64,000 bases of DNA from UBA9554 sp038205135 (GTDB taxonomy: Bacteria; Pseudomonadota; Alphaproteobacteria; Rhodobacterales; Rhodobacteraceae): assembly GCA_038205135.1 (NCBI GenBank), contig JBBRCF010000001.1, positions 44,439 to 108,438 on the forward strand. The letters are read 5' to 3'. Under the pieces are notes generated by a model, which did not search any database, was not told the origin of the DNA, and saw only the letters and a program-made list of their open reading frames with translations. Of this stretch, positions 48,718-56,749 are shown in pieces. How positions within the stretch are numbered: the first letter of the stretch is position 1; each line of letters opens with the position of its first letter. Made by a program: the position numbers and the translations under genes.

Positions 48718-49908
48718 TCAATCATGTTCATCGGGGCTGTCCTTGCGGAACGGGCCCCAGTCGGTCAACACCTCGATCTCGCGGTCCATCGCGGCGCGTT
48801 CTTCGCGCAGATACCGTGCCACGGCTGTGGAAAACCCCGGGTCCGCGATGTAATGCGCCGAATGGATCCGCACCGGCAGATAGCCGCGCGCGAGTTTGTG
48901 TTCGCCCTGCGCGCCCGCCTCGACCCGCGTCAGGCCATGGGCCAGCGCCCAGTCGATGGCCTGATAATAGCACAGTTCGAAATGCAGGCAGGGGTGATCT
49001 TCGACGCAGCCCCAGTAGCGGCCAAACAGCGTGTCACGCCCGATGAAATTCAGCGCCCCCGCCACCGCGCGCCCGTCGCGCATCGCCAGAACCAGCAGCG
49101 TGTCATCGCGCAGCCGGTCTTGCGCCAGATCGAAAAATGCCCGCGTCAGATATGGCGTGCCCCATTTGCGCCCGCCGGTGTCCTGATAGAATTCCCACAT
49201 CGCGGCCCAGTGTTCGGGACGCAGGGCGTCGCCGGTCAGCATCTGGATATCCCCGCCGAACGTCTGCGCGCGGTCGCGTTCCTTGCGGATCGCCTTGCGT
49301 TTGCGCGATGACAGATCGGCCAGGAAATCATCGAAACAGCCGTAACCCCGGCTTTCCCAATGATATTGCTGCGTGATGCGGGGGATCAGGCCGGCGTCGC
49401 CCGCCGCCGCCACCTCGGCCTCGGTGCAAAAGGTCAAGTGCAAGGATGACAGGTGGTTTTCAAGGGTCAACTGCCGCGCGCCTGCCAGCAGGGCCGCGCG
49501 ACCCTCGGCGTCGGCCCCCGGTCGGGTCAGCAACCGCCGCCCGGTGGCAGGCGTAAAAGGCACGGCGATCTGCAGTTTCGGGTAATACCGCCCGCCCGCC
49601 CGCTGATAGGCATCCGCCCAGTTGTGATCAAAGATGTATTCGCCCTGGCTGTGCGATTTCACATACAGCGGTGCCACGCCGATGATCTGACCAGCCTTGC
49701 GCGCCACGATCGGGCGGGGTTGCCAGCCGGTGCCCGGGCCGACCGACCCGCTGTCTTCCAGGGCCAGCAGAAACCGGTGCGTCGTGAACGGGTCACACGC
49801 CCGCCCGCCGTCACAGCATTCCGGTGCGGCGCAGGCATCCCAGTCGGCGGGTGCGATCTGGTGCAGCGAGGTCAGCGCCTCGATCTCGATTTCGGTTCCG
49901 TCTGGCAT
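48718..49908 (-). CDS. GNAT-fold peptidogalycan biosynthesis-type protein (DUF482)
   Basis: A 396-residue protein of the DUF482/FemAB-like acyltransferase family, common in Alphaproteobacteria, with unproven reaction. Conserved segments are YVKSHSQGEYIFDHNWADAYQRAGGRYYPKLQIAVPFTP, SSRKRKAIRKERDRAQTFG, and GALNFIGRDTLFGRYWGCVEDHPCLHFELCYYQAIDWAL. No signal peptide or membrane helix. It is upstream of the PCD gene with a 9-base gap. The family is firm; the function is unknown. Confidence 0.85.
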   Translation of the reverse strand: MPDGTEIEIEALTSLHQIAPADWDACAAPECCDGGRACDPFTTHRFLLALEDSGSVGPGTGWQPRPIVARKAGQIIGVAPLYVKSHSQGEYIFDHNWADAYQRAGGRYYPKLQIAVPFTPATGRRLLTRPGADAEGRAALLAGARQLTLENHLSSLHLTFCTEAEVAAAGDAGLIPRITQQYHWESRGYGCFDDFLADLSSRKRKAIRKERDRAQTFGGDIQMLTGDALRPEHWAAMWEFYQDTGGRKWGTPYLTRAFFDLAQDRLRDDTLLVLAMRDGRAVAGALNFIGRDTLFGRYWGCVEDHPCLHFELCYYQAIDWALAHGLTRVEAGAQGEHKLARGYLPVRIHSAHYIADPGFSTAVARYLREERAAMDREIEVLTDWGPFRKDSPDEHD

Positions 49909-49956
49909 CGGTGGCCCCCGCGTCCTGCACGTAAACTGGCGCGGCAGGCGCGCGGA

Positions 49957-50724
49957 TCAAGCAAGGAATTCGGCGGCGTAGCCTTCGAAGGTGACGTTCT
50001 GCGCCCCCAGCGCGCGCGCGGCGGCTTCTTCATCCCGGCTGCGGATCGTCCAGGTCACCAACGCCAGTCCATCCGCCTTCAGGGCCTGTACGCGCGGGCG
50101 GGACAGGTCGCGCCAGTGATGCGACAGGAACGACACTCCCAACGGCACTGCATCCGGGATATCGCGCAGACGGTCGCCGATTGCCTGCGGGATTTTCCAG
50201 TCGACGGGATCGAAGGAACAGGTGGTCAGGCCGAGCGGCAAGTGCGGGGCCAACCGCGCAACATGCGCCACGGCATGCGGATTGAACGACATCACGGCGA
50301 CCGGGCCGTCATAGCCCGCCAACGCCGCGACCGTCGCCGCCTCCAGTCGCCCGGTGGTGTCGGACATGGTATGCGACTGGTCTTTGATTTCGATCAGCAG
50401 CGGCACGCGGCCTGCAACGATCGCCAGAACCTCGGTCAGCGTGGGGATGCCGTCTTCGGCATCGTTCAACAGCAGCCCGCCCAGTTCGGCCGCCGATCGT
50501 GCGGATACCGGCCCCGCTGCCTGCGTCAACCGTTCCAGCGTGTCGTCGTGAAACACCATCGCCTGATCATCGGACGACAGTTGCAGGTCGATCTCGATGC
50601 CGTACCCTGCCTCAACCGCGGCCCGCACGGCGGCGCGCGAATTTTCCGGCCGTCCGGCCGCGATGTCATGCAACGCGCGATGCGCGATGGGATGGGTCAG
50701 AAAGCCGGCGGGCAGCGGCGTCAT
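49957..50724 (-). CDS. Glycerophosphodiester phosphodiesterase
   Basis: Metal-dependent hydrolase of 255 residues releasing glycerol-3-phosphate from glycerophosphodiesters. The catalytic region is IAHRALHDIAAGRPENSRAAVRAAVEAGYGIEIDLQLSSDDQAMVFHDDTL, with the His-Arg, Glu-Asn, Glu-Asp and His-Asp pairs of the GDPD family. No signal peptide, so cytosolic. The ATG overlaps the stop of the ridA-like gene (ATGA), a linkage common in Rhodobacterales. Confidence 0.93.
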   Translation of the reverse strand: MTPLPAGFLTHPIAHRALHDIAAGRPENSRAAVRAAVEAGYGIEIDLQLSSDDQAMVFHDDTLERLTQAAGPVSARSAAELGGLLLNDAEDGIPTLTEVLAIVAGRVPLLIEIKDQSHTMSDTTGRLEAATVAALAGYDGPVAVMSFNPHAVAHVARLAPHLPLGLTTCSFDPVDWKIPQAIGDRLRDIPDAVPLGVSFLSHHWRDLSRPRVQALKADGLALVTWTIRSRDEEAAARALGAQNVTFEGYAAEFLA

Positions 50725-51203
50725 TTGTTTTCGCCTGGCGCCGTTCCAATTTGCAGGATTGCCTCGATTTCCACTGCCACGCCCAATGGCAGCGACGCCG
50801 CAGACACCGCCGACCGCGCATGGCGGCCCGCATCGCCGAACACGGCCACCATCAGGTCGGAGGCGCCGTTGATGACCTTGGGCTGGTCGGTGAAATCCGG
50901 GGTCGAATTCACGAAACCCACCAGTTTCACGACCCGTGCCACCCGGTCCAGATTGCCGTCACAGGCGGCGCGGGCCTGCGCGAGGATTGCCAGCGCACAG
51001 GTGCGCGCGGCGGCGACACCATCCGCGACGTCCATTGTCGCGCCCAGCCGTCCGGTGATAAGGCCCGCAGCATCGCGCGATATCTGGCCGGAGATATAGA
51101 CCATGTCGCCCGACCGCACGAAGGGCACGTAATTGGCCGCCGGCGCGGGCGCATCGGGCAGGGTAAGGCCAAGTTCATTCAGGCGGGCATCAATGCGGGA
51201 CAT
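50721..51203 (-). CDS. RidA family protein (YjgF-like)
   Basis: A 160-residue protein of the Rid/YjgF/UK114 family, which in RidA hydrolyses reactive 2-imino acids. Characteristic segments are NYVPFVRSGDMVYISGQISRD, AARTCALAILAQARAAC and RVVKLVGFVNSTPDF. It is longer than canonical RidA (about 128) because of an N-terminal helix, as in the YjgH-like or Rid2-type subgroup, so deaminase activity is not assured. The ATG at 51203 follows GGAAACTGCCC, preferred to 51224. It precedes the GDPD gene with an ATGA overlap. Confidence 0.9.
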   Translation of the reverse strand: MSRIDARLNELGLTLPDAPAPAANYVPFVRSGDMVYISGQISRDAAGLITGRLGATMDVADGVAAARTCALAILAQARAACDGNLDRVARVVKLVGFVNSTPDFTDQPKVINGASDLMVAVFGDAGRHARSAVSAASLPLGVAVEIEAILQIGTAPGENK

Positions 51204-51242
51204 GGGCAGTTTCCTTTGCAACACGGGCGGCGCGATCCGGGG

Positions 51243-52541
51243 TTATTCGCGGAACGCCTTCGCCAGATAATCGGTGAAGGGTTTCAGCAGATATTCCATC
51301 GGCGTGCGGTCGGCGGTGCGTATGAACGCCTCGACCGGCATACCGGGGACCAGTGTCACCCCTTCGGGCAGACGCGCCAGTTCCCCCGGTGCCAGCGCGA
51401 TTTCCGCCTTGTAATACGACTGGCCTGTCCGTTCATCGGTAAAGGCGTCGGCTGACAGTTGCGTGACAGAACCGTTCAGCTCGGGCGTTGTCCGTTGATC
51501 CAGCGCGGAAAACCGCAGGACAACGGGCTGACCGGGGAAAACCTGATCGACGTTGATGGTTTCGACGTTGGATTTGATCACCAGCGGGCGGTCCTGTGGC
51601 ACGATGAACAGCAGCGGCTCGGCGGCACGGATCACCGCACGGGTAGCAAACACCGTCATGTCATAGACAATGCCGCTGACCGGGCTGCGGATATCCAGCC
51701 GCGACATCTGTTCCAGCAGCGCGCGGCGCTGTTCGGCCAGTTCCAGTTCGCGGTACTGAATGTCACGCAGGTTGCTGATCGCCTCTTCGCGGCGCGAGGA
51801 CCCCAGTTGCAGGATTTCGATGTCGATTTCGGTGATGCGCCCCTCGGCCTGCGCCTTTTGCGCGGTCAGTTCGCCCACCTGACCCGACAGGCGGGATTGT
51901 TCACGTTGCAGCCCCAGCACCCGGGCGGCCTGCGCCAACCCGCGATCCAGTAACGACTGCTGATCCGCCAGTTCGCGCTGGATCAGCGCAAGCTGTTCGT
52001 TCAGCGCGATTTGTTGGGCCTCGATCCCCTCGATCTGTGACGAGATCTGGCCTTTACGTTTACCCAGCTGATCGACCTGCTGGGCAAGGGTTCCAACGCG
52101 CGCCTCCAGCAGGCGGGTCTGACCATCCATCAGGGATTTCACATCGTCATTTTCGGTCGCGACGGCGACCAGTTCGGGATCATAGGTCGAAAAGGACAAC
52201 CCGTCGCGTTCCGCGTCCAGCCGTCCGCGCCGTGCCATCAATTCGAACAACTGACCCTCGGTGATCGCCAGTCTCGACCGCAGTTCCGTATCATCCAGCC
52301 GGACCAGCACCTGATCGATCTGCACGTGGTCGCCTTCCTTGACCGTCAGTTCCGCCACCACCCCGCCATCGGGGTGCTGGATCACTTGCCGGTTCTGTTC
52401 GACCTCGATCCGGCCCGGCGAAATGATCGCACCGGACAGCTGGGTGAATAACGACCAACTGCCAAAGCCGCCGACCAGAATCGCCAGGGCTAGCGACCCG
52501 AACAGCAGCGGACGCCCGGATGAAAAGCTTTGCTTGGTCAT
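51243..52541 (-). CDS. HlyD-type periplasmic adaptor of a type I secretion system
   Basis: Membrane fusion protein of 432 residues linking an inner-membrane ABC exporter to a TolC-like channel. One transmembrane helix (about 12-33, LLFGSLALAILVGGFGSW) is followed by a lipoyl half (GRIEVEQNRQVIQHPDGGVVAELTVKEGDHV). A long coiled coil spans about 120-280, then come the second lipoyl half and beta-barrel (DIRSPVSGIVYDM). PrtE/HlyD homology is clear. It overlaps the ABC gene by ATGA. No TolC gene or RTX substrate is in the window. Confidence 0.92.
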   Translation of the reverse strand: MTKQSFSSGRPLLFGSLALAILVGGFGSWSLFTQLSGAIISPGRIEVEQNRQVIQHPDGGVVAELTVKEGDHVQIDQVLVRLDDTELRSRLAITEGQLFELMARRGRLDAERDGLSFSTYDPELVAVATENDDVKSLMDGQTRLLEARVGTLAQQVDQLGKRKGQISSQIEGIEAQQIALNEQLALIQRELADQQSLLDRGLAQAARVLGLQREQSRLSGQVGELTAQKAQAEGRITEIDIEILQLGSSRREEAISNLRDIQYRELELAEQRRALLEQMSRLDIRSPVSGIVYDMTVFATRAVIRAAEPLLFIVPQDRPLVIKSNVETINVDQVFPGQPVVLRFSALDQRTTPELNGSVTQLSADAFTDERTGQSYYKAEIALAPGELARLPEGVTLVPGMPVEAFIRTADRTPMEYLLKPFTDYLAKAFRE

Positions 52542-54271
52542 CTTACGCCACCGCCATCCGTTGTTGTCAGGATCTGTTTGGAATTGCGAACCACCTCGCG
52601 CAGCACTTCTTCCTTGGGGCCAAAGGCGACACGGGCCCCGCCATCCAGCATCAACAGCGTGTCGCACTCCTGAATGGCCGCCGGACGATGCGCCATGATC
52701 AGCACCGATCGCCCTTCCGCCTTGATGGACCGGATCGCGGCGTTCAACGCCTGGCTGCCGTCATTGTCGAGGTTCGAGTTCGGCTCGTCCAGAACAAGAA
52801 TCGCCGGGTCGCCATACATGGCGCGCGCAAGGCCGATGCGCTGCATCTGCCCACCCGACAACCGCCCGCCATTCGCCGTCACGCGGGTGTCGTAGCCATC
52901 CGGCAATTTCAGGATCATGTCATGCGCGGCGGCCTTTTTCGCGGCGGCCACGACGGCCTCCGGATCGGGGGTGGGCGACATGCGCGCGATGTTTTCGGCG
53001 ATGCTGCCGTCAAACAGCTGCACGCGCTGCGGCAGATACCCGATCAGGTTGCCAAGGATGGCAGGATCGTATTGGTCAAGCGTCGCGCCATCCAGCCGGA
53101 TCTTGCCACCAGCCGGACGCCAGACGCCCGTCAATGCGCGGGCAAGTGACGATTTCCCGGCCCCGGATGGACCGATCACCCCGATGGCCTGCCCGGGTTC
53201 GAGCGTGAACGAAACCATCCGCAGCGACGCCTGCTGTTCGCCGGGCGGCACCAGCGTCACCTGCTGCACGTCCAGCCGCGATTGCGGGCGCGGCAACGGG
53301 GTGCGCTGTCCTTCGGGTGGCACTTCGGAGAGCAGTTGCGACAGCGTGGTCCAGCCTTTTGTGGCCCGCTGCACGATGGCCCATTGGCCGACCAGCATTT
53401 CGATCGGCGCCAACGCCCGCCCCATCAGGATGGATCCGGCGATCATCGCCCCCGGCGACATTTCCCCCCGCAGCACCAGCCAGGCCCCCAGACCCAGCAT
53501 GGCCGATTGCAACAGCAGGCGGAATGTCTTGGTGATCGACGAAAACCCGCCACCCACATCAGTGGCCTCGACATGCTGGGTCAGTGCCTCGTCGCGCAGT
53601 TTCTGCCAGCGGGTAAAGGCGGCATCCCGCATCCCCATTGCCTGCACCATTTCCGCCTCGACCCGGATCTGTTCGCCCATGGTTTCCGCCCGGATCGTAC
53701 CCGCTGCGGCACGGGTCAGCGGGACGCGGCTGAACACCTGGTTCAACACCGTCACGGCGACGAGGATCAGCCCGCCGGCCACCGCCAGATAGCCCATCCA
53801 CGGATGAAAGATGAAGATCGCGAAGACGAACACCGGCGTCCAGGGCACATCGTACACCGCCAGCAGAGCAGGTGATGTCATCAGTTTCTGCACGGATTCC
53901 AGATCGCGTAACCCCGATGCAGCAATTGCGTCGGGACGCACCGCCGATTTGCGCATCACGGCATCGAATACCCGCTGGTCCATCCGTGACTGGAACCGGG
54001 CGCCGACGCGGGCCATGATCCGCCCGCGGGCATGGTCCAGAACGCCCATGATGAAATACAGAAACAGCATCAGTGCCGTCAGTCCGACCAGCGTTTCGAC
54101 CGACCGTGACGTCAGCACCCGGTCATAGACCTGCAACATGTACAGCGGCCCGGTCAGCATCAGCAGGTTGGCAAACACGCCGAAAATGGCCACCGCCCAA
54201 TACAGCGACCGGCTTTCGGCACGGGCTTCGCGCAACTCGCGCACACCGGACGTGTTATCCTTGATTGCCAT
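52538..54271 (-). CDS. Type I secretion system permease/ATPase (PrtD-like)
   Basis: Fused membrane-ATPase exporter of 577 residues in the PrtD/HasD class. The N-terminal membrane domain starts SLYWAVAIFGVFANLLMLTGPLYMLQVYDRVLTSRSVETLV, typical of PrtD; there is no N-terminal C39-like peptidase domain. The nucleotide-binding domain has Walker A GPSGAGKSS, signature LSGGQMQRIGLARA, and Walker B ILVLDEPNSNLD. PrtD exporters move RTX proteases, lipases and S-layer-like proteins. It is the first gene of the pair with the HlyD-type adaptor. The substrate is not shown here. Confidence 0.94.
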   Translation of the reverse strand: MAIKDNTSGVRELREARAESRSLYWAVAIFGVFANLLMLTGPLYMLQVYDRVLTSRSVETLVGLTALMLFLYFIMGVLDHARGRIMARVGARFQSRMDQRVFDAVMRKSAVRPDAIAASGLRDLESVQKLMTSPALLAVYDVPWTPVFVFAIFIFHPWMGYLAVAGGLILVAVTVLNQVFSRVPLTRAAAGTIRAETMGEQIRVEAEMVQAMGMRDAAFTRWQKLRDEALTQHVEATDVGGGFSSITKTFRLLLQSAMLGLGAWLVLRGEMSPGAMIAGSILMGRALAPIEMLVGQWAIVQRATKGWTTLSQLLSEVPPEGQRTPLPRPQSRLDVQQVTLVPPGEQQASLRMVSFTLEPGQAIGVIGPSGAGKSSLARALTGVWRPAGGKIRLDGATLDQYDPAILGNLIGYLPQRVQLFDGSIAENIARMSPTPDPEAVVAAAKKAAAHDMILKLPDGYDTRVTANGGRLSGGQMQRIGLARAMYGDPAILVLDEPNSNLDNDGSQALNAAIRSIKAEGRSVLIMAHRPAAIQECDTLLMLDGGARVAFGPKEEVLREVVRNSKQILTTTDGGGVR

Positions 54272-54499
54272 GTAGTCGATCCTTGGCGCGTGTTGGCCGT
54301 CTGAGCAATGGTGTGCCGAAAACGCACCAGCACGGAATGTTGCGGTTTGCCTTGTCGCTATCAGGCGCTAGGGTAGATATGCAACAAAATGATCACGCCG
54401 GTAGTTTACATGTCGCGGCTCATGCAATCAGCCTTCTCGAGCGATTGATGCGCCAAACCCCGCAGCCTGCGCAAGAATTTATTCGATAGGTTCATCACA

Positions 54500-55270
54500 G
54501 TGTCGATATCAGGCAGAGTTTTACGGGTTGTGAACGGGATCGCGCTTGGCGTCCTGGGTATGGCCCTGTTGTCCGGCTGTTCGGTCCCCGGTCCGGGTGG
54601 CGCGCCGGACGGCATTCATGACCCTTACGAGTTCAGCAATCGCCGGGCCCACATGTTCAACCGCGATGTGGACCGGACGATCGTGCGCCCCGTTGCGCGG
54701 AGCTATGGCAAGGTGGCCAATAATGATCTGAAGACAGTGGTGGACAACGTGGCCACCAACTTTGCGACGCCGGGGATCATGGTCAACAATCTGCTGCAGG
54801 GCGATCTGGGCGGATTTGGCAAGAACCTGTACCGCGTTGTCATCAATTCGACGCTGGGGATCGGCGGCCTGTTCGACCCGGCCTCGGAACTGTCCGATGT
54901 GGCGCTTGTCGATGCCGATTTCGGCATGACGCTGGCACGTTGGGGCGCCCCTGAAGGTGCCTATCTGGAATTGCCGCTGCTGGGCCCTTCCACCGAACGC
55001 GATGCCATCGGCAGGTTCGTCGACCTGTTCACCAACCCGCTCAGGTACACGCTTGACCCTCCGGAACGCAACGTGAGCACGGCCGTGCGCGTTATCGACC
55101 GGATCGGCGACCGCCAACGGTTCGGTGACACCATCGATTCGGTGCTGTATGACAGCGCCGACGGCTATGCCCAGACCCGCCTTATCTATTTGCAGAACCG
55201 GCGTTTTCAGATCGGCGGCAGCGATCAGGACCCCTATTCCGACCCGTATGAGGACCCCTATGCGCAATAA
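54500..55270 (+). CDS. mlaA: MlaA (VacJ) family outer-membrane lipoprotein
   Basis: Outer-membrane component of the phospholipid-asymmetry (Mla) pathway, 256 residues. The GTG start at 54500 gives a signal peptide with lipobox Cys27 (ALLSGCSVPG). The MlaA core follows: DPYEFSNRRAHMFNRDVDRTIVRPVARSYGKV, NLLQGDLGGFGKNLYRVVINSTLGIGGLFDPAS and YLELPLLGPSTERDAIG. The C-terminus ends in an acidic Asp-Pro-Tyr repeat tail. It overlaps mlaC by 11 bases, so they form an operon. mlaDEF are not in the window. Confidence 0.93.
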   Translation: MSISGRVLRVVNGIALGVLGMALLSGCSVPGPGGAPDGIHDPYEFSNRRAHMFNRDVDRTIVRPVARSYGKVANNDLKTVVDNVATNFATPGIMVNNLLQGDLGGFGKNLYRVVINSTLGIGGLFDPASELSDVALVDADFGMTLARWGAPEGAYLELPLLGPSTERDAIGRFVDLFTNPLRYTLDPPERNVSTAVRVIDRIGDRQRFGDTIDSVLYDSADGYAQTRLIYLQNRRFQIGGSDQDPYSDPYEDPYAQ

Positions 55271-55877
55271 TTCCTCAGCCCTGTCGCGTCGGTCCGTTCT
55301 AGCGGCCGGAACCGCCGCAGCGCTGCTGACCGTGCTGCCCCAGCCCGGTCAAGCGGCCCTGTCCGAAGCGCAGGCGCGCACGCTGGTCGATGCCTTGGTG
55401 GCCGACATCAATCAGGTGATCGCATCGGGCAAATCCGAATCCGCGATGTTCACCGAATTTTCCCGCATTTTCGGGCGCTATTCCGATGTGCCCACGATCG
55501 CCCGCTACACGCTGGGCACAGATGCCCGCGGCGCCAGCCCGGCGCAGATGGCTGCGTTTACCAAGGAATTCCAGCGCTATATCTCGGTCAAATATGGCAA
55601 GCGGTTCCGCGAGTTCATCGGCGGCCAGATCGAGGTGCAGGGCGCCAAGGCGGTCAAGAGTTTCATCGAGGTCAAGTCGCTGGCGAAACTGAAAGGCCAG
55701 GCGCCGTTCGAGGTGACGTTCCTGGTGTCGGACAAGGGCGGGCGGCCTTTGTTTTTCAACATGTTCATCGAAGGCATCAACATGCTTTTGACCGAACGCA
55801 CCGAAATCGGCGCGATGCTGGACCGCCGCCGTGGCAGCATCGACGGGTTGATCCAGGACCTGAAATCGGCGGGTTAA
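55260..55877 (+). CDS. mlaC: MlaC family periplasmic phospholipid-binding protein
   Basis: Periplasmic shuttle of the Mla system (Ttg2D family), 205 residues. The signal peptide begins with SRRSVLAAGTAAALL, which has a twin-arginine look, and is cut after GQA. The core has FSRIFGRYSDVPTIARYTLG and FTKEFQRYISVKYGKRFREF, typical of MlaC, and the C-terminal part ends LIQDLKSAG. The ATG at 55260 lies inside the end of mlaA. Its stop overlaps the convergent pyrF by 4 bases. Confidence 0.92.
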   Translation: MRNNSSALSRRSVLAAGTAAALLTVLPQPGQAALSEAQARTLVDALVADINQVIASGKSESAMFTEFSRIFGRYSDVPTIARYTLGTDARGASPAQMAAFTKEFQRYISVKYGKRFREFIGGQIEVQGAKAVKSFIEVKSLAKLKGQAPFEVTFLVSDKGGRPLFFNMFIEGINMLLTERTEIGAMLDRRRGSIDGLIQDLKSAG

Positions 55878-56575
55878 CGGCCCTCCATGTCCGCCCGGAT
55901 CGCCGCCGCGGCGGCACGGGGATCGGCCGCCTGCCAGATCGGGCGCCCCACGACGATGTAATCGGCCCCATCCGCCAGCGCCTGCGTGGGCGTTGCGATT
56001 CGTTTCTGATCGCCCGCATCTGCTCCCATCGGCCGCACGCCCGGCGTTACGATCAGCCGCCCCGCCGACTGCGGCAGGGCCCGGATCATCGCGGCCTCTT
56101 GCGGGCTGGCGATCACGCCATGCGCGCCCGCGTCAAACGCCCGCGCAGCCCGCTCCGCGACAATTTCCGCCACATCGCCCGGCTTGATACAGCCCGCGTC
56201 CAGATCGGCGCGGTCCTGCGATGTCAGGATGGTGACCGCCAGAATTTTCAGGGCCTTGTCCCCCACGCCGTCCCGCGCGGCGCGCACCACATGCAGATCG
56301 CCGTACACGGTCAGGAAATCCAGATCATATTGCGCCAGCCCGCGCACGGCCGCCGCAACCGTGGCACTGATGTCGAACAGTTTCAGATCCAGAAAGATGC
56401 GCTTGCCATGCTGCTGTTTCAGTTCATCCGCCAGCGCCAGCCCGCCGCCCGTCAGCATGCCCAGCCCGATCTTGTAGAACGAAACCGCATCGCCCAGCCG
56501 TTGCGCCAGCTCCAGCCCGGCCAGCGCATTCGGCACATCCAGCGCCACGATCAGGCGGTCATCGGTCAGGGTCAT
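55874..56575 (-). CDS. pyrF: Orotidine 5'-phosphate decarboxylase
   Basis: Last enzyme of de novo UMP synthesis, a 233-residue TIM barrel. DRLIVALDVPNALAGLELAQRLGD begins the barrel, IFLDLKLFDISATV has the catalytic Asp-x-Lys-x-x-Asp motif, and GRLIVTPGVRPMGADAGDQKR is the phosphate-binding end. The ATG at 56575 is the natural start; a very long in-frame upstream ORF (to 58012) is antisense to clpB and not coding. Stand-alone gene convergent with mlaC. Confidence 0.96.
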   Translation of the reverse strand: MTLTDDRLIVALDVPNALAGLELAQRLGDAVSFYKIGLGMLTGGGLALADELKQQHGKRIFLDLKLFDISATVAAAVRGLAQYDLDFLTVYGDLHVVRAARDGVGDKALKILAVTILTSQDRADLDAGCIKPGDVAEIVAERAARAFDAGAHGVIASPQEAAMIRALPQSAGRLIVTPGVRPMGADAGDQKRIATPTQALADGADYIVVGRPIWQAADPRAAAAAIRADMEGR

Positions 56576-56749
56576 GGCACAGCTCCTGTTGGGGTCGGCG
56601 CTGCCATGGCAGGGGCCGGCGCGGGCGTCAAGCAAGCGGGGACTTGAACCGTCACGCCGGCGTGACCACATTCCTGTCAAGGCCCGGAAAGGGGGCGTGC
56701 CGCAATGGCGGGCGCACGGGAACCGGGTGCCAACACAGGAGAGTTGACC

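Noticed and set aside
54265..54489. 74-codon plus-strand frame between the T1SS and mlaA genes
   Set aside because: It starts inside the exporter gene's leader, has no ribosome site and no family resemblance.
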